From: Deltaproteobacteria bacterium UBA5205
GTDB lineage: Bacteria > Desulfobacterota > Syntrophorhabdia > Syntrophorhabdales > Syntrophorhabdaceae
Direction: 5' to 3'
Length of the DNA stretch: 64,000 nucleotides
NCBI GenBank assembly: GCA_002412715.1
Contig: DHVP01000037.1
Span: 1 to 64,000, forward strand
The notes under the pieces were generated by a model that worked only from the letters and a program-made list of their open reading frames with translations, made no database searches and was not told the DNA's origin. This document shows, piece by piece, positions 15,801 to 22,802 of this stretch. Each line of letters starts with the position of its first letter. The stretch's first letter is position 1. The translations under genes were made by a program, and so were the position numbers.

Positions 15801-16276
15801 TCCCACGCGGCGAGCACGGCGCCGCTCGAACTTATCCTCACCTCGGCGTCGCCGTCGAAGGGCAATTCCGTTTTTTGCACCTGCTTGCCGGTTTCGGGGT
15901 CCCAGCGGGTCAGGATATTCCTGGCGATCGTGACGAGCCGGCCTTCATTGTCAAAGGCGATCGTCGTTGTTGCCTCGAGCCCGTCCGTTCCTTTCCCCGG
16001 GTTCGTTTTCCATGAGTTCAGAAGGCGCCCTTGAGGCAACTGCCATACCCTGATCCGGCCGAAGCCGTCGACGGAAGCGAAGATCTTCTCGTCCCGGGCG
16101 AAGGCGACGGACACGACGTCGATGTTGTGGCCGGTCTGAACGACAGTCCTGACCGGGGCGCCGGGAGCTGCGGCATCGAGACAGCCGCACGGGACTGCCA
16201 GGATGTAAAAAAGAAGACCAATAAGAATAGACCCGCACACGCCGATTGCCGGGAGCCTCTCCAGGTGCCTGTACAT
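12833..16276 (-). CDS. Exported WD40-repeat caspase-family (C14) protein
   Basis: A large predicted cysteine peptidase of 1147 residues. The N-terminus is a signal or membrane anchor (about residues 8-35, hydrophobic IGVCGSILIGLLFYILAVP). About residues 45-700 form a beta-propeller-like WD40 region, with repeated SPDG/SxDG turns such as VSVAFARDEKIFASVDGFGR, LAISPDGASIV and LAFSPDGHYIA. A Big/Ig-like linker follows (about 730-900). The C-terminus is a caspase fold: LFALVTGNDHF start, catalytic histidine in FYAASHG (H991) and cysteine in LDTCQAGG (C1041). An EF-hand-like loop DLNSDKKVSVLE comes later. I chose the ATG at 16276, which has GAGGAGG 8 nt upstream. The neighbours are unrelated, so no partner is evident. 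Prokaryotic caspases usually cut after basic residues; the substrate here is unknown. Confidence 0.88.
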   Translation of the reverse strand: MYRHLERLPAIGVCGSILIGLLFYILAVPCGCLDAAAPGAPVRTVVQTGHNIDVVSVAFARDEKIFASVDGFGRIRVWQLPQGRLLNSWKTNPGKGTDGLEATTTIAFDNEGRLVTIARNILTRWDPETGKQVQKTELPFDGDAEVRISSSGAVLAAWDSAVSPGNDPVKVGIGLWDVRKGIATGFLTCAGAGDVLLSPSGGVIACFHRSSKAYSLELFSTGKGSLIRSQPFDAGGKGSSGWNALALSSDGSLIVLRQDGTGGKPAGTSLEVRRTTDMALVTTVPVTRAGLPCFFSENGKYFVYLDRSADRRTEKITVLGTGDWKVAYEGRSGRGTSLAISPASRYIAEGAGGMMGSGAYYLTYLITLHDLDRRTGRAIYEEGKWTDHLAISPDGASIVLNEQRGMPDNPREEDIVLSRLKLVSLRDGTTIWEKHTEEGDRFKNIGYSQNGKYLIARDLENIYIWEMPGGRQTGKFKVPYDKFNTGLAISPDGRVFAAVDGSNPLKPVTYVFRASDGRRFMALQGNATGVKTTTEALAFSPDGHYIAKTVFTDVSTGTAKDPLHEQQVFVELWNAGGKDTVRTIDAGRYSEGESPRCLDRKPLATDILAFSLDGGHLLVGRKVFRLADAKQVADIETPSDLASLGSFYTGAGRSLSISPGGGVYAEHTQDGIRIMDLAKGRERATIFTFPASSVTVTPEGFFSGSGEFDRKVHCARGTNIYDFNQFYDVFYRPDLVMMKLKGEDISGYSAGLSIEEALRNPAPGVSILSPVSGTKVDVRHLSIKVRVSDSGGGIGDVRVFNNGKLVHSRGIYRIAAPPATAEGTQGTGALNPYRIAARGAATVSARLSADKQGLEIAKAPPRSGTQELSYDIELIRGENTVSLAAFNGPNTVMSSLKTVTIEADVPQRKPRLFALVTGNDHFRNREINLSFAVKDAKDFATLIRKASGALFEKVSVEVLTDASKLQFLKSLNRMARGMHPEDVFLFYAASHGVAQDDLYYLFTSGFDGATLDGETSISSVELMEFSRTIPSLRQIYVLDTCQAGGAGVFVLGLYDSRISVLARALGMHILAGSKTYQQAIDNYEGNGFFTHFLLKAFAGKADLNSDKKVSVLEVNPYLLRSMKAASRGKQEPLIRNFGRDFPVTGVK

Positions 16277-16436
16277 TACGATTTCCCTCCTCGTCTCGCG
16301 AACCATTATAATACTTTCCCGGCTTTCTGTATAACACAATCCCCTTTTTTTGAGGACTGCAGCGGCAGGTATCTTTCGGTTACCGGTTGGGACATCGTGT
16401 GATAGAATTGTCTCTGAAAAGGGGCAGCGGCAGGGG

Positions 16437-18050
16437 ATGGATCAGCTCGAAGATGTCACGAGACAGCGAACCCTGGGTGATAGGCTGAAGAGGCAGCGGG
16501 ATGTTTTTCTGTCCGTCCTGCGGAAGGCCCCGTACGGGGCGGTCATTATTGGTAAGAACGGTAAGTATACCTTTATAAATAAGGAGTTCACGAAGATCAC
16601 CGGGTACACCTTGAGGGATGTGCCCGACGGCACTACCTGGTTCCGCAAAGCATATCCGTCAAAGGCATACCGGATGAAGGTCATAGAAGCGTGGAAGAAC
16701 GATCTTGCCCTGAAGGGCGTCAAGCAGACCTTTACCATAAAATGCAAAGACAGGAAGCAAAAGGACGTTGAGTTCAGACCCACACCTCTGGGCAAGGGCA
16801 ACTGGATTGTAATGCTCTCCGATATTACCGAGCGGAAGAGGGTGGAAAAGGCCCTTCAGCATGCCCGGCAGGAGTTGGAGGAGCGCGTCCGGGAACGCAC
16901 GGCCGAACTCAACGACATGAACAGGGCGCTTCAAACCGAGATCGCGGAGAGAAAAGAGTTCGAGGCGTCCCTTCGCGAGAGGGAGCTGCAACTCAGCGCC
17001 ATCATCGAGGCCACAGACCTTAATATCTACATATGTTCCCAGGATCACACGGTGGAGTTTATGAACGAAAAACTCATCCGGCGGACCGGCTACGACGGGA
17101 CGGGCATGCCGTGCTACCAGGTGATCCATGACAGGACATCCGTATGTCCGTGGTGCGTGAACACGAGGGTCTTCAAAGGCGAAACGGTCCGCTGGGAGAT
17201 TCAGAGCCCGAAGGATGAACACTGGTACTACGTCGTCAACACACCTATCTACAATGCCGATGGTACCGTGTCCAAGTACGCGATGCTCCTCGATATCACG
17301 GCGCGCAAGGAGACCGAGGAAAAGATCGGGAAATTGAACGAGGAATTGAAGCAGCGCGTCGCGGAACTCAACTTTGCCAACAAGGAGCTTGAGGCGTTCA
17401 GCTATTCCATATCCCATGACCTCGCGACGCCGCTTGTAGCGATAGAAGGGTTTTCGAATATGTTGATAAAAAGATATTCTGAAAAACTTGACGAAAAGGG
17501 GTTACGCCTTCTGGGTACCATCGCCAGGAGCACCCAGCAGATGAAAGACCTGATAGACGACCTGCTCGCCTTCTCCCATCTGGGTCGTCAGAAGATGAGA
17601 TTATCAGAGACCAACATGAGCCGGCTTGTCGCGGAGGTTTGTGAACAACTGCGATCGATTCACCCGGGAGGCGGTCTGGAGATTATCGTGAAAGACATTC
17701 CCGGGGCAAAGTGTGACAGGGCCATGATACGGCAGGTCTTCGCGAATCTCATCGGCAACGCGATCAAGTACGGCAGGAAGCGGCATACCGTCGTCATTGA
17801 GATCGGAGGGGAGCGAAGCGGCAGGGACAACGTCTATTACGTAAAGGACAACGGCATCGGCTTCGCCATGGAAGACGCGAAAAGGATTTTCGAGGTATTT
17901 GAAAGACTCCATTGCTCCGATGAGTTTGAAGGCACCGGCATAGGGCTGTCAATCGTAAAAAGGGTGGTAGAAAGGCACGGGGGGAGAGTATGGGCCCAGA
18001 GCGGGGTTGAGGAAGGAGCCACGTTTTACTTTTCCATTCCAGCCGGTTGA
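16437..18050 (+). CDS. PAS-domain sensor histidine kinase
   Basis: A cytoplasmic histidine kinase of 537 residues with no membrane segment. PAS1 covers about residues 20-140 (APYGAVIIGKNGKYTFINKEF, then DITERKRVEKAL), a coiled coil follows (ELEERVRERTAELNDMNRAL), and PAS2 covers about 185-300. PAS2 carries CYQVIHDRTSVCPWC, a cysteine cluster. The HisKA box is FSYSISHDLATPL with phosphoacceptor H327. The ATPase domain has NLIGNAIKYG (N box), DNGIGF and GTGIGLSIV. No receiver or response regulator is adjacent, so the partner is unknown. The start is the ATG at 16437, after a GGGG-rich stretch; an upstream in-frame start at 16350 would add an unlikely tail. Confidence 0.9.
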   Translation: MDQLEDVTRQRTLGDRLKRQRDVFLSVLRKAPYGAVIIGKNGKYTFINKEFTKITGYTLRDVPDGTTWFRKAYPSKAYRMKVIEAWKNDLALKGVKQTFTIKCKDRKQKDVEFRPTPLGKGNWIVMLSDITERKRVEKALQHARQELEERVRERTAELNDMNRALQTEIAERKEFEASLRERELQLSAIIEATDLNIYICSQDHTVEFMNEKLIRRTGYDGTGMPCYQVIHDRTSVCPWCVNTRVFKGETVRWEIQSPKDEHWYYVVNTPIYNADGTVSKYAMLLDITARKETEEKIGKLNEELKQRVAELNFANKELEAFSYSISHDLATPLVAIEGFSNMLIKRYSEKLDEKGLRLLGTIARSTQQMKDLIDDLLAFSHLGRQKMRLSETNMSRLVAEVCEQLRSIHPGGGLEIIVKDIPGAKCDRAMIRQVFANLIGNAIKYGRKRHTVVIEIGGERSGRDNVYYVKDNGIGFAMEDAKRIFEVFERLHCSDEFEGTGIGLSIVKRVVERHGGRVWAQSGVEEGATFYFSIPAG

Positions 18051-18070
18051 TCAGGAAAACACTGTGCGCC

Positions 18071-19381
18071 TTATCTGGCGTCTTTAAGCCTTCCCTTTCT
18101 CTTGTAGAGATCTTCCAGGGGCTCTACGTGTTCGGCGTCTATTGTCAGGTCCTTCACCTGCATCGGAATAAGCTTGACCGCGAGCGTCAGGATGGCGACG
18201 TTGCGCTGGGATTGACTCTGCTCGCGGGAGAAGAAATATTTCAGCAGAGGGATCTTTGACAGGAAAGGCAAGCCGACCTGGCTCTTGTACTGGGCGTCAT
18301 TCACGAAGGTGCCCACGACGTAGCGTTTGTTGTTTGCCTTGAGCACCCGCGTGGTCGCGAATGTCTTCGTCGCATATTGCGGAGCTGTAGTTGTGGAATT
18401 GTAGGTTTGCTCGCCGGTGACCACGCTGATCTTCACAAGCACATCGACCCGGACCTGGCTTTCCTCAGGGGTGCTCTTCCTGTAATCGATGGTGGTGGGT
18501 ATGACATCTACGCTTGTCTCCAGCTGCTGATAGGATGTCATGACGTTCCCGTTGCGATCGGTGCTGAAAATGGGGATCTGCTGCATGTTCGTCAAAAGGG
18601 CCTTGGTTCCATTGCGTGTATAGACCTCGCTGGCGACAAGGACCTTGCCCCTGTTAAAAGCTTCGTTCAGCTGGGCGATCTTGGAGAAGTCAGTCGCAGG
18701 AAGACCGGCCGTGACCTGGGCCGTGTATTGGTCCGATTGATCCGTACCAAAGGTCGCCTGGGCTGTACCGCCCAGGGTAAGCCCGATTATATCCGGGCTC
18801 AGTGTGAGCCCTATGCTATACGCATCCTGATCGGCGAGCTCTCGAAGACTGGCTGATATTACGACAATATGCGCCTGGTTCTGGTCGGGTATGAACTGTT
18901 TGAGGATGTGGACTTTTTGAAGCAGTTCTTCCTTCGGTCCCAGCAGAATGAGCATCGGGGTAATGCCGGAAGCGGAATATACGACACCCTTGACCTTTCC
19001 CATGGTGCCGTTCTGTTCCAGCTGCGTCATGAGAGTGCGCATTGCTTCCACGCTCTCACGGTCGAAAAGTATTGTGGCGACGGTACCGTCGGAGCTGAGC
19101 TTGAAATTCAGCGGGCTGGCTTCGGCTACCAGCGGCGGCTCGGAATCCGGCGCTGTCGTCTTTTCCGGCGGCTGCGGCGGTTTCGGTCCAGTTGCCTCGT
19201 CAACAGGTGTTTGTTCCGTTGCGGCTGTCTCGATAGTGATCGCGGGTTTGCCGGGAGCGGTGTTGGTCGTACCGGCAGGCTGGTTTGCAGGGGGATTTGT
19301 CTGAGCGTTACTTTGAATGACCGCCGACGGCATTACCAAAAGGGCTGCCAGAATTATAAAGACCATCCGGCGCGTTCGCAC
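18071..19381 (-). CDS. Orphan secretin-like protein (type II/III secretion secretin family)
   Basis: An exported protein of 436 residues. A Sec signal peptide (RTRRMVFIILAALLVMP..., cleavage probably after SNA) is followed by a Pro/Thr-rich linker (about 35-80). A small alpha/beta domain resembling secretin N domains spans about 85-180, and the C-terminal part resembles the secretin barrel: TRNGTKALLTNMQQIPIFS, then VGLPFLSKIPLLKYFF near the end, matching the secretin VPxLxxIPxLGxLF signature. No pilus or type II secretion genes are nearby. The start is GTG at 19381, 10 nt after GGAGG; the upstream ATG at 19426 lacks a ribosome site. It converges with the histidine kinase gene with only 20 bp between. 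Confidence 0.72.
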   Translation of the reverse strand: MRTRRMVFIILAALLVMPSAVIQSNAQTNPPANQPAGTTNTAPGKPAITIETAATEQTPVDEATGPKPPQPPEKTTAPDSEPPLVAEASPLNFKLSSDGTVATILFDRESVEAMRTLMTQLEQNGTMGKVKGVVYSASGITPMLILLGPKEELLQKVHILKQFIPDQNQAHIVVISASLRELADQDAYSIGLTLSPDIIGLTLGGTAQATFGTDQSDQYTAQVTAGLPATDFSKIAQLNEAFNRGKVLVASEVYTRNGTKALLTNMQQIPIFSTDRNGNVMTSYQQLETSVDVIPTTIDYRKSTPEESQVRVDVLVKISVVTGEQTYNSTTTAPQYATKTFATTRVLKANNKRYVVGTFVNDAQYKSQVGLPFLSKIPLLKYFFSREQSQSQRNVAILTLAVKLIPMQVKDLTIDAEHVEPLEDLYKRKGRLKDAR

Positions 19382-19440
19382 AGGTCGGTTACCTCCAAGG
19401 GTAATCACGAAGCAACTAGCCGGCATAGTCGATGCCGGTA
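19382..19440 (-). promoter_or_regulatory. Structured 5' leader of the secretin-like gene
   Basis: Two hairpins on the minus strand: CCGGCAT/ATGCCGG (19420-19426 with 19432-19438, 5-nt loop), and TTACC/GGTAA (19389-19393 with 19400-19404). The SD GGAGG (19392-19396) lies across the loop and stem of the second hairpin, so the ribosome site is partly hidden. I see no match to a named riboswitch. Confidence 0.45.
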
Positions 19441-19572
19441 TTCCCGTTTTTCATTGCTCTGACCGAAGACGTCTCTTTCATTGCATGCAGAAGGCGATCT
19501 GGCACACAGCAGGAGAAAGATGACATCCTGGTGGACACTTAATATTGTTATGTAATGCGGGTGAATTAAAAA

Positions 19573-19647
19573 TGGTAGGCGCTAGGGGTATTGAACCCCT
19601 GACCTCTACCGCGTCAAGGTAGCGCTCTCCCACTGAGCTAAGCGCCT
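19573..19647 (-). tRNA. tRNA-Val (anticodon GAC)
   Basis: Minus-strand cloverleaf: acceptor AGGCGCT/AGCGCCT, D arm GCTC...GAGC, anticodon stem CTACC/GGTAG with loop TTGACGC, giving anticodon GAC. T arm is CAGGG-GTTCAATA-CCCCT type. Discriminator A and CCA are encoded. 75 nt. Confidence 0.95.
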
Positions 19648-19658
19648 ACAGCATTCCT

Positions 19659-19688
19659 TTTATATCAGCTCTATGGAAAAAAAGTCAA
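19659..19688 (-). promoter_or_regulatory. Promoter of tRNA-Val
   Basis: Minus strand TTGACT (19683-19688), an 18-bp spacer, then TATAAA (19659-19664). The tRNA 5' end is 11 bp downstream of the -10 box, which suits a short tRNA leader. Confidence 0.65.
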
Positions 19689-19707
19689 GACAAACTTTGA
19701 AGAGGGA

Positions 19708-19742
19708 GGGCCGGGCTTCCACTACGCCTTAAGTCCCGGCCC
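19708..19742. terminator. GC-rich hairpin after clpB
   Basis: GGGCCGGG (19708-19715) and CCCGGCCC (19735-19742) form a perfect 8-bp stem 14 bp past the clpB stop. No U run follows at once on the minus strand, so termination is plausible rather than certain. Confidence 0.5.
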
Positions 19743-19755
19743 CTGTGTATGAAGT

Positions 19756-22338
19756 CTATTTCTTGAAGACCACGCCGCCTTTTCCATCGACGTCGACCGT
19801 CACTTTGTCGCCGTCTTTGACCTCGCCTTTGAGGATCATGAGGGCAAGGGCATCCTGGATCTTTTTCTGGATCAATCGTTTCAGGGGTCGAGCTCCATAG
19901 GCGGGGTCGTAGCCTTCTTTAGAGATGAGGGCCCTGAGCTTGTCGGTAAAGACGAGCTCGATTTCGCGATCGGCGGCCCTTCTTGCCATGATGTCGAGCT
20001 GGAGTCTTACGATCTCTTTTATGTTGTCAGCCGACAGACTTCTGAATATGATGATATCGTCGATGCGGTTGACGAATTCCGGCTTGAAATGTGTTTTCAC
20101 CGCCTCGCTTACGCGGTCCTTCATCTCGTCGTAGTCTTTGTCGGTGAGGTCCGTTATCCACTGGCTCCCGATATTGGATGTCATGATGATAACGGAGTTC
20201 TTGAAGTCCACGGTTCGTCCCTGACCATCGGTGAGCCGTCCGTCATCGAGGACCTGGAGGAGCACATTAAAAACCTCCGGGTGGGCCTTCTCGACCTCGT
20301 CGAGGAGAATGATGGAGTAGGGGCGTCTGCGGACGGCCTCCGTGAGATAGCCGCCTTCCTCGTATCCCACGTATCCGGGAGGCGCGCCGATAAGGCGCGA
20401 TACCGAGTGTTTTTCCATGAATTCGCTCATGTCGATGCGGACGATGGCCTGCTCGTCGTCAAAGAGGAACTCAGCCAGCGCCCGTGCCAGCTCGGTCTTG
20501 CCGACGCCGGTGGGACCCAGGAAAAGAAATGACCCCAGCGGCCGGTTGGGGTCCTGAAGGCCGGCCCGCGCACGCCGTATGGTGTTCGCGACGGCGCCGA
20601 TGGCCTCGTCCTGGCCGATGACGCGCCGATGGATATTCTCTTCCATATGTACGAGCTTGTCCATCTCCCCCTCGAGCATTTTCGATACGGGGATGCCCGT
20701 CCATTTGGAGACTACCCTCGCTATGTCTTCCTCGTCGACCTCCTCTTTCAGCATCTTTTTGCCTTTCTGGAGCGCGGCAAGGTCGTCATTCTTCTGCTTC
20801 AATTCCTGTTCCAGGGTGGTAATCGTGCCGTAGCGGATCTCAGCCACCCTTCCGAAATCGCCCTTGCGTTCCAGCTCATCCGCCTGGGTCCTGGCCTGGT
20901 CGATCTTCTCTTTTATCTCGGAGCTGCCCGTGATGAGGGTTTTTTCCTGTTCCCAGTGTTTGCGTCTGGCTTCGACATCTTTTTTCAGTTCCGCCAGTTC
21001 ATCCTGAAGTTTCTTCCTGCGTTCCTTGGATGCCTCGTCCTTTTCCTTCTTAAGCGCCTCGATCTCGATCTCGGACTGGATGATCTTCCGATCGATCTCG
21101 TCGATCTCGGTGGGCACACTGTCGATCTCCATGCGGAGTCTCGATGAGGCCTCGTCAACGAGATCGATTGCCTTGTCCGGGAGAAACCTGTCGGTGATAT
21201 AGCGATGCGACAGAGTTGCCGCTGCAATGAGCGCCGGATCCTTGATGACCACACGGTGATGGAGTTCATACTTTTCCTTGAGGCCCCTGAGGATGGCGAT
21301 AGTCTCTTCGACGGATGGTTCCCCCACGTAGACAGGCTGAAAACGCCTTTCCAGTGCGGCGTCCTTCTCTATGTACTTGCGGTATTCATCGAGGGTGGTG
21401 GCCCCGATGCACCTCAACTCCCCCCGGGCCAGGGCCGGTTTGAGCATGTTCGACGCGTCGACGGCCCCCTGGGCGCCGCCGGCGCCGACTATGGTATGGA
21501 GTTCATCAATGAAAAGAATGACCGTACCCGCCGCTTCGTCGATCTCCTTGAGGACCGCCTTGAGCCTGTCCTCAAATTCGCCCCGGTATTTCGCTCCTGC
21601 GAGCAGGGAGCCGAGGTCGAGGGAAAGGACGCGTTTGTTCTTGAGGGTCTCGGGGATGTCGCCTGAAATGATACGCTGCGCAAGACCTTCCACGATGGCC
21701 GTCTTGCCGACGCCGGGCTCACCTATGATAACGGGATTGTTCTTCGTTCTGCGCGAAAGTACCTGCATTACCCTGCGGACCTCTTCGTCGCGGCCGATGA
21801 CCGGATCGAGCTTGCCCTTGCGGGCTTCTTCCGTCAAATCACGGCAGTAGCGCTGAAGGGCCTGGTATTTCTCCTCGGGCGCCTGGTCGGTCACGCGCTG
21901 GGTTCCCCTGAGGTCCTTGAGGACGGTATATATGCTGTCCTTTGTTATCCCGTATATCCTTAACGTTGCCGCAGCCGGGCCGTCTTTTCCATCAGCTATG
22001 CCGATGAGCAGGTGCTCTGTGCTCACGAATTCGTCCTTGAGCCTTTCCGCTTCGGCGAAAGCCGTATCAAGGGTCTGTTTGAAACGGGAAGAGATGTAGG
22101 TCTGAGCGCCGCCTTCTACGCGGGGTATCTTCGCTAGCTCCCGCTCCAGGTCACGCGCGATGATATCGGCTTTTGCACCGAGTTTGTCCAGTATGGGTCT
22201 TATAATCCCCTCTTTCTGGGAGACAAGCGCAAAGAGAAGATGTTCGTTTTCGATACTCTGCTGACCCAGGGATTCAGCTTTCTTTTGAGCCTCTTGAATG
22301 GCTTCCTGGGCCTTGATGGTCAGTTTTTCCCAGTTCAT
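19756..22338 (-). CDS. clpB: ATP-dependent disaggregase ClpB
   Basis: Hsp100 disaggregase that works with DnaK to resolve protein aggregates. The 860 residues show the N domain (about 1-145: NWEKLTIKAQEAIQEAQKKA), AAA1 with Walker A GEPGVGKTAIVEG and Walker B LFIDELHTIVGAG, the long coiled-coil middle domain (about 400-530), AAA2 with GPTGVGKTELARALAEF, and the C-terminal small domain. I chose the ATG at 22338 because MNWEKLT matches the family start and GAGGTGG lies 5 nt upstream; an in-frame start at 22419 would add 27 unrelated residues. It ends near a GC-rich hairpin. No CIRCE element was seen. Confidence 0.97.
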   Translation of the reverse strand: MNWEKLTIKAQEAIQEAQKKAESLGQQSIENEHLLFALVSQKEGIIRPILDKLGAKADIIARDLERELAKIPRVEGGAQTYISSRFKQTLDTAFAEAERLKDEFVSTEHLLIGIADGKDGPAAATLRIYGITKDSIYTVLKDLRGTQRVTDQAPEEKYQALQRYCRDLTEEARKGKLDPVIGRDEEVRRVMQVLSRRTKNNPVIIGEPGVGKTAIVEGLAQRIISGDIPETLKNKRVLSLDLGSLLAGAKYRGEFEDRLKAVLKEIDEAAGTVILFIDELHTIVGAGGAQGAVDASNMLKPALARGELRCIGATTLDEYRKYIEKDAALERRFQPVYVGEPSVEETIAILRGLKEKYELHHRVVIKDPALIAAATLSHRYITDRFLPDKAIDLVDEASSRLRMEIDSVPTEIDEIDRKIIQSEIEIEALKKEKDEASKERRKKLQDELAELKKDVEARRKHWEQEKTLITGSSEIKEKIDQARTQADELERKGDFGRVAEIRYGTITTLEQELKQKNDDLAALQKGKKMLKEEVDEEDIARVVSKWTGIPVSKMLEGEMDKLVHMEENIHRRVIGQDEAIGAVANTIRRARAGLQDPNRPLGSFLFLGPTGVGKTELARALAEFLFDDEQAIVRIDMSEFMEKHSVSRLIGAPPGYVGYEEGGYLTEAVRRRPYSIILLDEVEKAHPEVFNVLLQVLDDGRLTDGQGRTVDFKNSVIIMTSNIGSQWITDLTDKDYDEMKDRVSEAVKTHFKPEFVNRIDDIIIFRSLSADNIKEIVRLQLDIMARRAADREIELVFTDKLRALISKEGYDPAYGARPLKRLIQKKIQDALALMILKGEVKDGDKVTVDVDGKGGVVFKK

Positions 22339-22445
22339 TGCGTCCACCTCGTAAGATATTGTCAATCCGTCCTCAGCGGTGGTAGCCGCCTTGGATACAA
22401 CCGTGTTAATATACTTCAAGGGGTGAAATCCGAAATCTTAGCTAA

Positions 22446-22473
22446 AATATAAGCACGATATCCCGAGAATCAA
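22446..22473 (-). promoter_or_regulatory. Possible promoter of clpB
   Basis: Minus strand TTGATT (22468-22473), a 16-bp spacer, then TATATT (22446-22451), about 108 bp upstream of the clpB start. A CTTGAAG box nearer the gene resembles a sigma-32 -35 element, but no CCCCAT-type -10 follows. Confidence 0.35.
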
Positions 22474-22613
22474 CGGTTTGGTTCTGCCGGAGAAGGAGAC
22501 ATTTCCAGGGAGTCCGGGCAATCCCGACAGAACACAGGAGCGAGGGATCATCCGCCCGGGAAGATACACGGCGCCTTTTGACATCACCCCCCCGTTATGC
22601 TAAAGAAATAGCC

Positions 22614-22802
22614 ATGAATGTCAACTGGGAGGGAAAAGAGTATGTCTTCGAGAAGCCGATGCTCGTTTCCCGGCTCCTGGAGAAACTCGAGGTCAGCAAA
22701 GAGGGACATCTCGTGGTCGCCAACAACCGGCTCGTCACCGAGGACCACCGACTCGGAGCCGATGATATCGTAAAGGTCGTACGGGTCGTATCGGGCGGAT
22801 GA
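22614..22802 (+). CDS. Ubiquitin-like sulfur carrier protein (ThiS/MoaD/TtuB type)
   Basis: A 62-residue beta-grasp protein ending in VVSGG, the diglycine tail that is thiocarboxylated in sulfur carriers. The fold pattern is NVNWEGKEYVFEKPMLVSRL, then LVVANNRLVTEDHRLG and DDIVKVVRVVSGG. Its stop overlaps the start of the TtuA-like gene (ATGA), so the two are translationally coupled. This points to sulfur donation to tRNA (TtuB-like), rather than to thiamine or molybdopterin. No E1-like activating enzyme is nearby. The start is the ATG at 22614; the frame opens earlier at 22578 without a ribosome site. This gene and clpB are divergent. Confidence 0.85.
   Translation: MNVNWEGKEYVFEKPMLVSRLLEKLEVSKEGHLVVANNRLVTEDHRLGADDIVKVVRVVSGG

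Noticed and set aside
19382..19500. c-di-GMP (GEMM) riboswitch before the secretin-like gene
   Set aside because: The conserved GEMM core (GACGCAAAGC and its partner) was not found by eye; only plain hairpins are supported.
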